In this document: piece after piece, positions 1 through 9,320 of the stretch
Position numbering within the stretch: the stretch's first letter is position 1
Layout of the letters: each line of letters begins with the position of its first letter
Assembly: GCF_006149045.1 (NCBI RefSeq)
Contig: NZ_VBSN01000069.1
Coordinates: forward strand, 235,585 to 299,584
Direction of reading: 5' to 3'
DNA: 64,000 nt
DNA from: Dyadobacter flavalbus
GTDB taxonomy: Bacteria > Bacteroidota > Bacteroidia > Cytophagales > Spirosomataceae
Notes under the pieces: generated by a model
What the model saw: the letters and a program-made list of their open reading frames with translations, nothing else
Told to the model about the DNA's origin: nothing
Databases searched by the model: none
Translations under genes and position numbers: made by a program

Positions 1-2610
1 AACCGTAACGTCAGAAAACCGACATTGATGACCGGAAACGATGCAACGCTGATCGGACATTCCATCTGGAACTACATCGCGGAACGGTACGGGAAAGACA
101 AAATTTCCGACATCCTGAACCTTACCCGGATTATCAGAACGGAGCAAACCAGTATTACAAGCACGTTGGGAATCCAGTCGTACAATCGTTTTCTGCGTGA
201 CTGGCGTGCCTATTATTTGAACCAGAGTAAAAATGCAGAACAGTTTTATACTGATCCGAACCCATCCTGGAAATACAAACTGAACGAATTCAGCACGTCG
301 GACGCCAATGCCGTCATCAAAGTATCCCCGGATAAGAAGTTTACAGCCGTGAGTGAAATCAAGAACGGCCGGTACAAAGTGTATCTTTTCAATAGTGAAA
401 GCGGATCCAAGAAAATAATCCGTCAGGGAAAACTCGACATTATCGGCGGAAGAATGAAAACGCAGCCGCCGCTTCTTGGCTGGTCGAGGAACAACACGCT
501 TTCGATTCTTGCCAATGAAAACGACCGCAAGAATTTTTACATGTATGAAAATATCGGCACCAAAAAAGTGAAGGTCAAACTGAGGCGCAACATCCGCGGG
601 CTGGATCAGATTGTGGATATGGACATATCCAACGATGGTACGATGCTGGCTGTCAGTGCGGATAAAGGCGGTCAGAACGATCTGTTTCTGATCAGCGTGG
701 CACGTGCTTCCTTGCTGCCGCTGACCAGCGACCTTTACGATGATCTTTCGCCGCGTTTTGTTCAGGGTTCTTCCCGAAGAGTTGTTTTTTCCTCCAATCG
801 TCCGCTCGATTCGCTGGGAACGGGAGATAAAGGCAACTTCAAATCCATTTCCGGTTCGTTCTCGATATTTGAACATGACGGAACGCCGAAATCGAATGAT
901 CTGGTCAAATTGCTGCAAACGGATGGCAAGACCAAAGTTCTGCCCGTTTATGCGAATGAAAATGACGTTGTTTACCTTTCCAATGCAAAAGGCGTAAACA
1001 ATCTTTTCAGATACAGCCGCGCTTCGAACAGCAGTGTTCAGCTGACAAATTACATCCAGAGCATCAGAAATGCGGACCTTACGCTGCAATCCGGCGGCGG
1101 GCTGGCTTATACTTATCTGAATGACGGCTATTATACGGCTGCTTTCAAAAACGGATTTGACCTGAATGCGACGGTTAATACGCCGGTTCTGAGCAATGGA
1201 GCAGCCAATGCGGGTACCGACAAAAATGCACCGGCAGCCGTAAAAACAGATTCTGCAGCCAAAGTGGCTGCGCAGACCGAAACTCCGAAAATGGTTCTGA
1301 AAGAAGGCGAAGTAGATACAGAGAATTACGAGTTTGATGAAGATGTCCTGAAAGCATTTGAATCGCGTCAGCGCAGAGGCACGTTCCAGAACACGCCGGG
1401 CACACTTACCCGTACAAAAGCAACGCGTGAAAACATTGCCATCAAAGGGCCGTATCCTTACAAAGGCTTGTTTGTAACCAATGACGCAAGTTCCGACTGG
1501 CGCATCGACCCGATCCGCGGGTTCGGTTATGCGCAGTCCATTTCCATGAATGACCTGCTGGAAAACCATATCATCAAAGCCGGCCTTTTTATCTCTTCCA
1601 ACTTCCGGAACAGCGATCTGTTTGCCGAATATTCCAACAATACTTACCGCATCGACTTCGGTGTCCGGGTTGACAGGAAAAGCCTTTACATTGACAGTGA
1701 AGGTACGCCGCAGAAATATCGTTTCAACCAGCTGATGTTTACAGCTTCCTATCCGTTCTCGACAACAAGCCGCTTTTCCGTATCGCCGATGTTTACTTCC
1801 ACACGCATGATCGATATGGATATCAGTATGCTTTCCACTCCGGACATGGCTTCCAGCTACGGAGGCGTGCGCAGTGAATATGTGTTTGACAATTCACGTG
1901 TAAACGGCATGAACATGATCGAAGGAACCCGTTTTAAAATCCGTTATGACTCGTATCTGGGTTTATCAAACGGTAATGAAAGCTTTAACCGCGTGAGCAT
2001 TGATTTTCGTCATTATCAGAAAATCCACAGAGACCTGATTTTTGCAATCCGTGCGGCTGCCAGCCATTCGGGCGGCAAGGCACCGAAGCAAAGTATACTG
2101 GGCGGAATGGAAAACTGGCTCGGCAACAAAAAAGAAACCCGTACCGGCGAAAATCCGCTTAATTTTCAGGGAGATAACCGGGATATTTTCTTTGCTGATT
2201 TTGCGACCAACCTGCGCGGCTTCAATCTTAACCGTCTTTCGGGAACAAGTTATATGCTGCTGAACGCGGAGCTGAGAATTCCTTTGGTCAAATACCTGTA
2301 CCGCGGCGCCATTACTTCCAGCTTTCTGCGTAATTTCCAGATTGTCGGTTTCGGAGACATCGGAACGGCATGGACCGGCAAAGGGCCATTCAGTGAAAAC
2401 AACAGTTTGAACACGCAGATCATCGGCAGTGAAGAAGATCCGTTCCGTGCAACGGTCACCAACTTTAAAAATCCGTATCTGATGGGTTATGGTGTCGGTG
2501 CAAGAACAACATTGTTCGGGTTCTATGCCAAGTTTGATTATGCATGGGGCGTTGACAACGGTTATACCAACAAGCCAATTCCTTACGTAACACTGGGTTA
2601 CGATTTTTGA
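1..2610 (+). CDS. TolB-like beta-propeller / outer-membrane barrel protein (5' partial)
   Basis: The reading frame is open to the left edge, so the true start lies outside the window; the first ATG seen is at 28. The first 60 or so visible residues (GHSIWNYIAERYGKDK, then FLRDWRAYY) look like the end of a peptidase-MA-like helical domain. Residues of roughly 90-380 carry repeated WD40/PD40 blades typical of TolB propellers (for example DNSNDGTMLAVSAD-like and FVQGSSRRVVFSSNRP segments). An acidic, alanine-rich linker follows at about 390-450. The C-terminal 400 residues resemble a BamA/Omp85-type outer-membrane barrel and end in an aromatic residue (LGYDF). Such proteins are usually annotated only as TolB-like in Bacteroidota. 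An envelope role is inferred; the substrate is unknown. A hairpin terminator follows the stop. Confidence 0.8.
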   Translation, partial: NRNVRKPTLMTGNDATLIGHSIWNYIAERYGKDKISDILNLTRIIRTEQTSITSTLGIQSYNRFLRDWRAYYLNQSKNAEQFYTDPNPSWKYKLNEFSTSDANAVIKVSPDKKFTAVSEIKNGRYKVYLFNSESGSKKIIRQGKLDIIGGRMKTQPPLLGWSRNNTLSILANENDRKNFYMYENIGTKKVKVKLRRNIRGLDQIVDMDISNDGTMLAVSADKGGQNDLFLISVARASLLPLTSDLYDDLSPRFVQGSSRRVVFSSNRPLDSLGTGDKGNFKSISGSFSIFEHDGTPKSNDLVKLLQTDGKTKVLPVYANENDVVYLSNAKGVNNLFRYSRASNSSVQLTNYIQSIRNADLTLQSGGGLAYTYLNDGYYTAAFKNGFDLNATVNTPVLSNGAANAGTDKNAPAAVKTDSAAKVAAQTETPKMVLKEGEVDTENYEFDEDVLKAFESRQRRGTFQNTPGTLTRTKATRENIAIKGPYPYKGLFVTNDASSDWRIDPIRGFGYAQSISMNDLLENHIIKAGLFISSNFRNSDLFAEYSNNTYRIDFGVRVDRKSLYIDSEGTPQKYRFNQLMFTASYPFSTTSRFSVSPMFTSTRMIDMDISMLSTPDMASSYGGVRSEYVFDNSRVNGMNMIEGTRFKIRYDSYLGLSNGNESFNRVSIDFRHYQKIHRDLIFAIRAAASHSGGKAPKQSILGGMENWLGNKKETRTGENPLNFQGDNRDIFFADFATNLRGFNLNRLSGTSYMLLNAELRIPLVKYLYRGAITSSFLRNFQIVGFGDIGTAWTGKGPFSENNSLNTQIIGSEEDPFRATVTNFKNPYLMGYGVGARTTLFGFYAKFDYAWGVDNGYTNKPIPYVTLGYDF

Positions 2611-2650
2611 TAAAAACAAACAGTATAAATCCGGTATTTACGGCTATTAT

Positions 2651-2684
2651 AATGGCACGGGATAAGCTCCCCTGCCATTTTTAG
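2651..2684 (+). terminator. Rho-independent terminator after the TolB-like gene
   Basis: AATGGCA and TGCCATT form a perfect 7-bp outer stem. Inside it GGG can pair with CCC, and the right arm runs into a T-rich stretch. It lies about 40 nt after the stop codon. Confidence 0.7.
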
Positions 2685-2716
2685 TTTAATAAAAGGTAAC
2701 ACTTAAATTACAGTCA

Positions 2717-3640
2717 ATGAACACACCTGTTTCGTTAACCCGCATCTGCATAGGTCTGACGGTATTGTCCATGTTCAGTTTTAAACAAGCCTTTGCGCAG
2801 AGAGAAGTACTTTACGAACAGTATCTTCAGAATCCGATGGCCATCAATCCGGGTTTTACCGGCGTAAGGGAAAACTTCAATATGACGGCCATGTTCAGAA
2901 GAAAATGGTTTACGATCCAGAATTCACCTTCCAGCCAGACATTCGCCGCAGACGGAACAGTAGCCGACGGAAAAGTCGGGATCGGGTTTCAGGCTTTGAA
3001 CGACCAGACGAGTTACTTTACTACCACCGGCATTTCGGCATCTGTTGCTTATCATATCCCTGTCAGTGATCTCTGGAAACTGGGCATCGGAGCGCAAGGC
3101 GGGATCAACGTACTTCCCGTTTCGGATCTGAATTACAACGGTACAAACAGGGCACTCGGTACATTCGGACTTGGTGCGTGGCTTCGTTCGGAAAACCTGT
3201 ATATCGGTGTTTCAAAACCTGAAATATTGTCCCAGAAATTTGGCGCGCAGGCTATCAGCAGCTTTTACAGACGTCCTTTGTACATCATGGCCGGCGGAAG
3301 TCACGAGCTCAGCGATGATGTGCTGATGCTTCCATATGCGCTGGTTGTACAGGAAAAAGACCATAAGTTACGATTTGACATCGGTTCCCGTTTCTGGTTT
3401 AATGAAAAAGTAGGGCTCGGGGCATCTTACCGGGCAGGCGGCGGGTACAATTCTTTTTCGGCTAAAGTAAGTTATCTGCAGGTGTCTGCGGAAGTTCAGG
3501 CGGGAAAAAATGTCAGGCTCGGATACTTTTACAGCACCCGCCAGGTGGAGCAGATCTATGCTACTTATTCCGGCCCGAAGGGTATTCACGAGCTGATGCT
3601 GAAGTTTGTGCCAAATCCCAGCGGATTCCAGAAATACTGA
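2717..3640 (+). CDS. PorP/SprF family type IX secretion outer-membrane protein
   Basis: This 307-residue protein has a Sec signal peptide ending near FAQ (about residue 27) and then the family's opening pattern (REVLYEQYLQNPMAINPGF, SRKW-like FRRKWFTIQNSPSSQ). Such proteins are beta-barrels of about 300 residues that support T9SS secretion and gliding in Bacteroidota. The window also encodes a protein with a T9SS sorting tail at 20-24 kb, so the export route is probably present. Genomes often carry several PorP/SprF paralogues, and a partner with a PKD or OmpA domain is often nearby; none is visible here. The exact substrate cannot be told. Confidence 0.9.
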   Translation: MNTPVSLTRICIGLTVLSMFSFKQAFAQREVLYEQYLQNPMAINPGFTGVRENFNMTAMFRRKWFTIQNSPSSQTFAADGTVADGKVGIGFQALNDQTSYFTTTGISASVAYHIPVSDLWKLGIGAQGGINVLPVSDLNYNGTNRALGTFGLGAWLRSENLYIGVSKPEILSQKFGAQAISSFYRRPLYIMAGGSHELSDDVLMLPYALVVQEKDHKLRFDIGSRFWFNEKVGLGASYRAGGGYNSFSAKVSYLQVSAEVQAGKNVRLGYFYSTRQVEQIYATYSGPKGIHELMLKFVPNPSGFQKY

Positions 3641-3717
3641 TCTAAATGCGTGCGTTATAATGATTACAGCGTACAAGTTAAAAGGATAATTTATTCGTAA
3701 TGTTTACATAACTCTCG

Positions 3718-3725
3718 TACCTTTG
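3718..3725 (+). promoter_or_regulatory. Bacteroidota -7 promoter box for sucAB
   Basis: TACCTTTG is an exact match to TAnnTTTG, 28 nt before the sucA ATG. No convincing -33 TTTG box is seen at the usual spacing. Confidence 0.55.
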
Positions 3726-3753
3726 TCCGGTAAATGAAATACTCACTTTTGTG

Positions 3754-6519
3754 ATGGATAAATACACATATATAGCAAATTCCGACGCCGCTTATATAGA
3801 GGAATTGTACAATTCCTATAAGCATGATGCCGCTTCAGTAGATGAAGGCTGGCAAAAGTTTTTTGAAGGTTTCGACTTTTCACAAAAATATCCCGTTAAC
3901 GGTAATGGTCATGCAAATGGTGCTGCAAACGGCAAGGAAACAGCCGCTCCTGCAAGCAAAGCAGACCCATCTCGCATCCGCAAGGAAATGGAAGTGGTGC
4001 ACCTCATCCGGGGTTACCGCTCAAGAGGCCATCTGCTTGCAACAACCAACCCGATCCAGAAACGCAAAGATCGCCAGCCACAGCTGGACATTGCCGATTT
4101 TAACCTTGGAAACGAGGATCTTGATTCTGTTTTTGAAGCCGGCGTTGAAGTCTTTGGCCGACCTGCAACCCTGCGCGAGATTGTAGATTCGCTGAAAACG
4201 ATTTATACAAGAAATATAGGCTTTGAATATCTGTATATCCGCGACCGGGAACAAAAAAGCTGGCTGCGTAAAAAAATAGAGAAAGAAGCACTGAATATGA
4301 CATTCTCGATTGATGAGAAAAAACATATTCTTTCCAAGCTGAACGAGGCCGTCGTTTTTGAAAACTTTCTTCATACAAAATATCTGGGCCAGAAACGCTT
4401 TTCGCTTGAAGGCGGAGAAACCACAATTCCTGCACTGGATGCCATGATCAACAAGGCAGCAGAAATGGGCGTTGTGGAAGTGATGATCGGTATGGCGCAC
4501 CGCGGACGTCTGAATGTGCTTGCCAATATCATGCAGAAGACCTACGGACAGATTTTTAACGAGTTCGAGGGCAATTTGCCGGATCAGGTCTGGGGCGATG
4601 GCGATGTAAAATACCACATGGGTTTTGCAAGTCAGATTACAACCAAGAATGGTGAAAAGGTACATCTGAAACTGGCACCAAACCCGTCGCACCTTGAAGC
4701 CGTAAATCCGGTCGTGGAAGGTTACATACGTGCACGTGCAGACGGCATGTACGACAGCGATTATGACCGTGTATTACCTATTCTGATTCATGGCGATGCA
4801 GCCGTTGCAGGGCAGGGAATTGTTTATGAAGTAACGCAGATGTCGGCACTGAACGGTTATTATACCGGCGGAACGATCCATTTTGTGATTAATAACCAGG
4901 TTGGTTTTACTACTGATTTCATTGATGCAAGATCAAGTATTTACTGTACGGATATTGCCAAAATCGTGGACGCACCGGTTCTGCATGTCAACGGAGACGA
5001 TCCTGAAGCGGTCGTTTTCTGTATGCGCCTTGCCGTAGAATACCGCCAGACGTTTAACAAAGACATTTTCATCGATATGGTCTGCTATCGTCGTCACGGG
5101 CACAACGAAGCAGACGAACCGAAGTTTACACAGCCGGTTTTATATAAATCCATTGAAAATCATCAGAACCCGAGAGAAATTTACCAGAAAACACTGGCAG
5201 ACCGCGGGGACGTAGATGCGCAGCTTGCTGCCAATATGGATAAGGAATTCAAGCAGCTGCTTCAGGAAAGACTGGATATGGTAAAGCAAAAAGCATTGCC
5301 TTATACCATGCCGAAACTGGAACAGGAATGGCATACACTCCGTAAATCCAGACCGGAAGATTTTGAAAAATCTCCTGAAACGGGTGTTCCGCTGGAAGTC
5401 CTTGAAAAAGTCGGTAAAGCATTGATCTCAACGCCTGAGAATTTCAACAGGCTGAAACAAATAGACAAACTGCTCAAAGACCGTGAGCAGATGATTTTTG
5501 ACAAGAAAGAAGTAAACTGGGCAACTGCCGAGTTGCTTGCTTATGGTTCTATTCTGGCAGAAGGGAATATTGTAAGGCTGAGCGGCCAGGATGTGCAGCG
5601 CGGAACGTTTTCGCACCGTCATGCCGTACTGAGAGATGTAGAAACCAACGCTGCATACAGCAATCTGGATCATATTCAGGAAAATCAGGGGCAGTTCATG
5701 ATTTATAACTCGCTGCTTTCTGAATATGGCGTGCTGGGTTTTGAATTCGGCTACTCCATGGCCAACCCGAATGCACTTGTTATCTGGGAAGCACAGTTCG
5801 GTGATTTTGCAAATGGCGCACAGGTTATCATTGATCAGTTTGTAACTTCAAGCGAAACCAAATGGGATCGTTGGACGGGTCTGGTTATGCTGCTTCCGCA
5901 CGGATACGAAGGTCAGGGACCGGAGCACTCGAATGCACGCCCGGAACGTTACCTGCAGCTTTCAGCCAATTACAACATCATTGTTGCCAACGTTACAACG
6001 CCGGCTAACTTTTTCCATTTGCTCCGCAGGCAGTTGAAATTCCCATTCCGCAAGCCGCTGATTGTAATGTCGCCGAAATCCATGCTGAGACACCCGCTTT
6101 GTGTTTCTCCGGTAGAAAATCTGGTGAACGGATCTTTTCAGGAAACAATCGGCGATACTTACGCTGATCCTGCGAAAGTTACAAAAGTGCTTCTTTGCAC
6201 CGGAAAGCTTTATTATGAACTGTTTGAAAAACAGCAGACTGACAAACGTGATGATATTGCAATTATCCGTCTGGAACAAATGCATCCTTTCCCGCAGAAC
6301 CAGATCGATGCACTTTTGGGACAATATGAAAATGCAAAAGTATATTGGGTACAGGAAGAACCTTTCAATATGGGCGGCTGGACATTTATGCTGAGAATGT
6401 ATAAAGGTTCCAAACCTCTGGAAGTGATTGCCCGTCAGTCCAGTGCTTCGCCTTCCACCGGGTTTTCAAAAATCCATGCGAAAGAGCAGGCCGAGATCAT
6501 CAACAGAGCTTTTGAATGA
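3754..6519 (+). CDS. sucA: 2-oxoglutarate dehydrogenase E1 component
   Basis: This thiamine-diphosphate enzyme decarboxylates 2-oxoglutarate and transfers the succinyl group to the lipoyl arm of SucB in the TCA cycle. The 921 residues match the full E1o length. Landmarks in order are the N-terminal DEGWQKFFEGF segment, FLHTKYLGQKRFSLEGGE, GMAHRGRLNVL, LAPNPSHLEAVNPVVEG, HGDAAVAGQG with NNQVGFTT (the thiamine-diphosphate region), CYRRHGHNEADEP, and the C-terminal transketolase-like domain with HGYEGQGPEHSNARPERYLQ. A GTG lies one codon upstream; the ATG is preferred because MDKYTYIAN is the expected beginning. sucB follows after 51 nt, so the two are probably one operon. The E3 gene lpd is not in the window. 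Confidence 0.97.
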   Translation: MDKYTYIANSDAAYIEELYNSYKHDAASVDEGWQKFFEGFDFSQKYPVNGNGHANGAANGKETAAPASKADPSRIRKEMEVVHLIRGYRSRGHLLATTNPIQKRKDRQPQLDIADFNLGNEDLDSVFEAGVEVFGRPATLREIVDSLKTIYTRNIGFEYLYIRDREQKSWLRKKIEKEALNMTFSIDEKKHILSKLNEAVVFENFLHTKYLGQKRFSLEGGETTIPALDAMINKAAEMGVVEVMIGMAHRGRLNVLANIMQKTYGQIFNEFEGNLPDQVWGDGDVKYHMGFASQITTKNGEKVHLKLAPNPSHLEAVNPVVEGYIRARADGMYDSDYDRVLPILIHGDAAVAGQGIVYEVTQMSALNGYYTGGTIHFVINNQVGFTTDFIDARSSIYCTDIAKIVDAPVLHVNGDDPEAVVFCMRLAVEYRQTFNKDIFIDMVCYRRHGHNEADEPKFTQPVLYKSIENHQNPREIYQKTLADRGDVDAQLAANMDKEFKQLLQERLDMVKQKALPYTMPKLEQEWHTLRKSRPEDFEKSPETGVPLEVLEKVGKALISTPENFNRLKQIDKLLKDREQMIFDKKEVNWATAELLAYGSILAEGNIVRLSGQDVQRGTFSHRHAVLRDVETNAAYSNLDHIQENQGQFMIYNSLLSEYGVLGFEFGYSMANPNALVIWEAQFGDFANGAQVIIDQFVTSSETKWDRWTGLVMLLPHGYEGQGPEHSNARPERYLQLSANYNIIVANVTTPANFFHLLRRQLKFPFRKPLIVMSPKSMLRHPLCVSPVENLVNGSFQETIGDTYADPAKVTKVLLCTGKLYYELFEKQQTDKRDDIAIIRLEQMHPFPQNQIDALLGQYENAKVYWVQEEPFNMGGWTFMLRMYKGSKPLEVIARQSSASPSTGFSKIHAKEQAEIINRAFE

Positions 6520-6570
6520 TTATTCCTATAATGTTTAGACACTTAATTCGATAACAAGATTGCACATAAA

Positions 6571-8196
6571 ATGGCTGAAATTGAAATAAAAGTACCGCCC
6601 GTTGGCGAGTCGATTACTGAGGTTACAATAGGAAACTGGTTCAAAAATGATGGCGATTTTGTGAAAATGGATGAGGTCATTTGCGGACTTGATTCGGATA
6701 AGGCGACGTTTGAACTTACAGCAGAAGCCGAAGGTGTTTTGAGTATCAAAGCACAGGAAGGCGATACATTGAATATCGGAGACCTGATTGCAACCATAAA
6801 TTCATCGTCCAACGGTGAGACCAAAACGCAGGCTCCACAGCAGGAAGCTTCCACTCCAAGTGAAGCGGGCGCTGAGAATATAGCAGACAAAGCCGGTGAG
6901 CCTGCTTCAGTTGCAGCAGAACAGCAACAAGCACCTGCACCCGTTGCAGCAGCGCCTGCAGGTTCAGGAAAAGCTTATGAAATGAAAGTTCCTACGGTAG
7001 GAGAATCCATTACGGAAGTCACTATTGCTTCATGGAGTAAAAAAGACGGTGATCACGTGGAAGTGGACGAAATAATCTGTGAGCTGGAATCTGACAAGGC
7101 AACATTTGAACTTCCGGCAGAAGCTGCGGGAACTTTAAGAATTGTCGGCAAAGAAGGCGATACGCTTCCGATCGGGGCGGTTATCTGCACGATCCAGCAA
7201 GGTGCCGGAGCACCGGCGGCAGCTCCTGCTCCGCAAACAGCGGCTCCTGCTTCTGCGCCGGCCGCTGCTGACAAGAATTCCAGTGACAAACATGCATCTC
7301 CGGTTGCTGCAAAAATCCTTGCTGAAAAAGGAATTGATCCGAAAGATGTAAATGGTTCGGGTTCAGGCGGAAGAATTATGAAAGACGATGCTTTGAAAGC
7401 AGGCAGCAAACCTGCTGAACAGGCACCAGCCGCACAGCCTGCATCCGCTCCGTCCAAACCTGCTCCTGCTGCTCCTGTGCAGACACAGGCGGGTGCCCGC
7501 GGACAGCGCAGAGAAAAAATGTCGTCACTGCGCAAAACCATTGCACGCAGGCTCGTTGCCGTTAAAAATGAAACGGCCATGCTGACTACTTTTAACGAAG
7601 TGGATATGAAGCCGGTTATGGACGTAAGAGCGAAGTTTAAAGATAAGTTCAAGGAAAAGCATGAAGTCGGTTTGGGCTTTATGTCATTCTTTGTCAAAGC
7701 AGTAACCATCGCGTTGAAGGACTTCCCGGTTATCAATGCCTATATTGATGGCGAAGAGCTGGTATATAATGATTACAGCGATATTTCCGTAGCCGTTTCA
7801 ACGCCGCGCGGACTGGTTGTACCGGTGATCCGCAATGCTGAAACGCTTTCTTTTGCAGCCATTGAAAAGGAAATTGTTAGGCTGGCAGTTCGTGCACGTG
7901 ACGGAAAACTTGGAATTGACGAAATGTCTGGCGGAACGTTCACCATTACCAATGGCGGAACATTCGGTTCCATGCTTTCGACGCCGATCATCAATGCACC
8001 GCAGTCGGCCATTCTCGGCATGCATAACATTGTGGAGCGCGCCGTAGTTGTAGACGGACAAATTGTGATACGTCCGATTATGTACGTGGCGTTATCTTAC
8101 GATCACCGCACGATTGACGGTAAAGATTCCGTAAGCTTTCTGGTAAGAGTAAAACAGCTTCTGGAAGATCCGATGAGATTGTTGCTGGATATGTAA
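6571..8196 (+). CDS. sucB: Dihydrolipoyllysine succinyltransferase (E2 of 2-oxoglutarate dehydrogenase)
   Basis: This is the E2 core that transfers succinyl groups to CoA. It has two lipoyl domains in tandem (about 1-80 and 134-210), each with a DKATFEL lipoylation site (lysines 44 and 176). Alanine/proline-rich hinges separate them from a peripheral-subunit-binding domain (about 241-276, HASPVAAKILAEKG) and the catalytic domain (about 312-541, with SYDHRTIDG carrying the His-x3-Asp pair). Most SucB proteins have one lipoyl domain; two explain the length of 541 residues. Adjacency to sucA supports the succinyl rather than acetyl assignment. A strong terminator closes the operon. Confidence 0.95.
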   Translation: MAEIEIKVPPVGESITEVTIGNWFKNDGDFVKMDEVICGLDSDKATFELTAEAEGVLSIKAQEGDTLNIGDLIATINSSSNGETKTQAPQQEASTPSEAGAENIADKAGEPASVAAEQQQAPAPVAAAPAGSGKAYEMKVPTVGESITEVTIASWSKKDGDHVEVDEIICELESDKATFELPAEAAGTLRIVGKEGDTLPIGAVICTIQQGAGAPAAAPAPQTAAPASAPAAADKNSSDKHASPVAAKILAEKGIDPKDVNGSGSGGRIMKDDALKAGSKPAEQAPAAQPASAPSKPAPAAPVQTQAGARGQRREKMSSLRKTIARRLVAVKNETAMLTTFNEVDMKPVMDVRAKFKDKFKEKHEVGLGFMSFFVKAVTIALKDFPVINAYIDGEELVYNDYSDISVAVSTPRGLVVPVIRNAETLSFAAIEKEIVRLAVRARDGKLGIDEMSGGTFTITNGGTFGSMLSTPIINAPQSAILGMHNIVERAVVVDGQIVIRPIMYVALSYDHRTIDGKDSVSFLVRVKQLLEDPMRLLLDM

Positions 8197-8214
8197 AAGC
8201 ATATCGAGAGATAG

Positions 8215-8252
8215 AAAAGGGAGAATTGGCTTGTCTGATTCTCCCTTTTTTT
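8215..8252 (+). terminator. Terminator of the sucAB operon
   Basis: A perfect 12-bp stem (AAAAGGGAGAAT / ATTCTCCCTTTT) with an 11-nt loop is followed by a run of seven T. It lies between convergent sucB and the MazG-like gene. Confidence 0.92.
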
Positions 8253-8266
8253 GTTTGCAGTTGGCG

Positions 8267-8593
8267 TCAACTCAGTTTATCGTTTTCCTTGTGCCTTGTA
8301 CTGTCGCGTTGTGTTTTTTTGGCCATATTCTTTTCAAAAGCTTCCGTCAGATTAATCCCGGTCTGGTTGGCGAGACAAATCAAAACCCAGAGAACATCCG
8401 CCATTTCGTCGCCGAGATCCTTTCCGAGATCCGATTTCTTGAAAGACTGATCGCCGTAAGTACGGGCCATAATGCGCGCCAGTTCACCAACTTCCTCCGT
8501 CAGGATCGCCATATTCGTAAGTTCAGAGAAATAACGGACACCGTATGTTTTTATCCAGCTATCCACTTGTAACTGAGCGTCTTCGAGCGTCAT
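8267..8593 (-). CDS. MazG-like nucleotide pyrophosphohydrolase
   Basis: This 108-residue protein belongs to the all-alpha NTP pyrophosphatase superfamily, which hydrolyses nucleoside triphosphates to monophosphate and pyrophosphate and is thought to clean the nucleotide pool. The metal-binding pattern is visible as LTEEVGELAR and, about 30 residues later, GDEMADVLW. The exact substrate is not predictable. On the coding strand a run of 14 A sits only four bases ahead of the ATG. The gene lies downstream of dtd in the same direction with a 41-nt gap, so the two may be cotranscribed. Confidence 0.88.
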   Translation of the reverse strand: MTLEDAQLQVDSWIKTYGVRYFSELTNMAILTEEVGELARIMARTYGDQSFKKSDLGKDLGDEMADVLWVLICLANQTGINLTEAFEKNMAKKTQRDSTRHKENDKLS

Positions 8594-8596
8594 AAA

Positions 8597-8610
8597 TTTT
8601 TTTTTTTTTT
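8597..8610. repeat. 14-nt homopolymer tract before the MazG-like gene
   Basis: A run of 14 T on the plus strand reads as 14 A just ahead of the minus-strand ATG. A second run of eight A (plus strand) lies four bases further along. The tract overlaps the ribosome-binding region, and its length may vary. Confidence 0.9.
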
Positions 8611-8634
8611 GATAAAAAAAATGAAAATTAAGAA

Positions 8635-9087
8635 TCAGATGCGGTTTTTGGAATCAATTACAATGGTTACAGGGCCGTCGTTTAGCAGTGCTACTTTCAT
8701 ATCAGCACCGAATTTTCCGCACTGGATCGGTTTTCCGAGTTCATTTCCCAGAAACGTAATCATATTTTCATAAAGCGGAATGGCTACGTCATGCCGGGCT
8801 GCTTCGATGAACGACGGACGGTTGCCCTTTTTGGTACTTGCATGTAAAGTAAACTGACTGATCAGTAAAATATCGCCGTCAACCGATTTAAGGTCAAGGT
8901 TCATTTTGCCTTCTTCATCGCTGAAAACGCGCAAACCGACAATTTTTTTTCCAAGCCATTCCATGTCTTCCTGGTTATCCAGATGCGTGATGCCGAGCAG
9001 CACCAGAAAACCGGTCCCGATCTCGCCATGGATTTTTCCCTCAATTGTTACCGATGCATTGCTGACGCGCTGAATAACTGCAATCAT
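8635..9087 (-). CDS. dtd: D-aminoacyl-tRNA deacylase
   Basis: This 150-residue cytoplasmic editing enzyme removes D-amino acids (and glycine from tRNA-Ala) mischarged onto tRNA. The family motifs are present: MIAVIQRVSNASVTI at the N-terminus, the catalytic SQFTLHASTKKGNRPSF segment, and LLNDGPVTIVID near the C-terminus (the Gly-Pro loop). Length is normal. A TACTTTTG box on the minus strand lies about 47 nt upstream of the start. Confidence 0.95.
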   Translation of the reverse strand: MIAVIQRVSNASVTIEGKIHGEIGTGFLVLLGITHLDNQEDMEWLGKKIVGLRVFSDEEGKMNLDLKSVDGDILLISQFTLHASTKKGNRPSFIEAARHDVAIPLYENMITFLGNELGKPIQCGKFGADMKVALLNDGPVTIVIDSKNRI

Positions 9088-9133
9088 GTAAAAGAAACGT
9101 AATTTAAGTCAGGTTATGAATTTAGTATGATGC

Positions 9134-9141
9134 CAAAAGTA
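9134..9141 (-). promoter_or_regulatory. Probable -7 promoter box of dtd
   Basis: On the minus strand this reads TACTTTTG, an exact TAnnTTTG match in the dtd/sdaA divergent gap. No clear -33 partner is seen. Confidence 0.4.
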
Positions 9142-9320
9142 AGCGTTAGAAAAGTTTTTAAGGCAGGAAGTTGCGTTTCTGTCGTGAAATTTAATCTTGA
9201 CCTCTTTACACCGGAAAGATCAGCCGGTTCATTTATCAGAAGGTAATATGCGGAACAATATTAAAGATGCGGGAAAAGTTACAATTTAGGGAAACAATTA
9301 ATCCGGTCCGGAAACTTGCC

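Noticed and set aside
1966..2619. Open frame of over 210 codons on the minus strand opposite the barrel gene
   Set aside because: No signal peptide or family motif, and the plus-strand barrel is well supported.
7053..7736. Open frame of over 220 codons on the minus strand opposite sucB
   Set aside because: It arises from the alanine/proline-rich hinges of SucB and has no family resemblance; the sense frame is clearly the gene.
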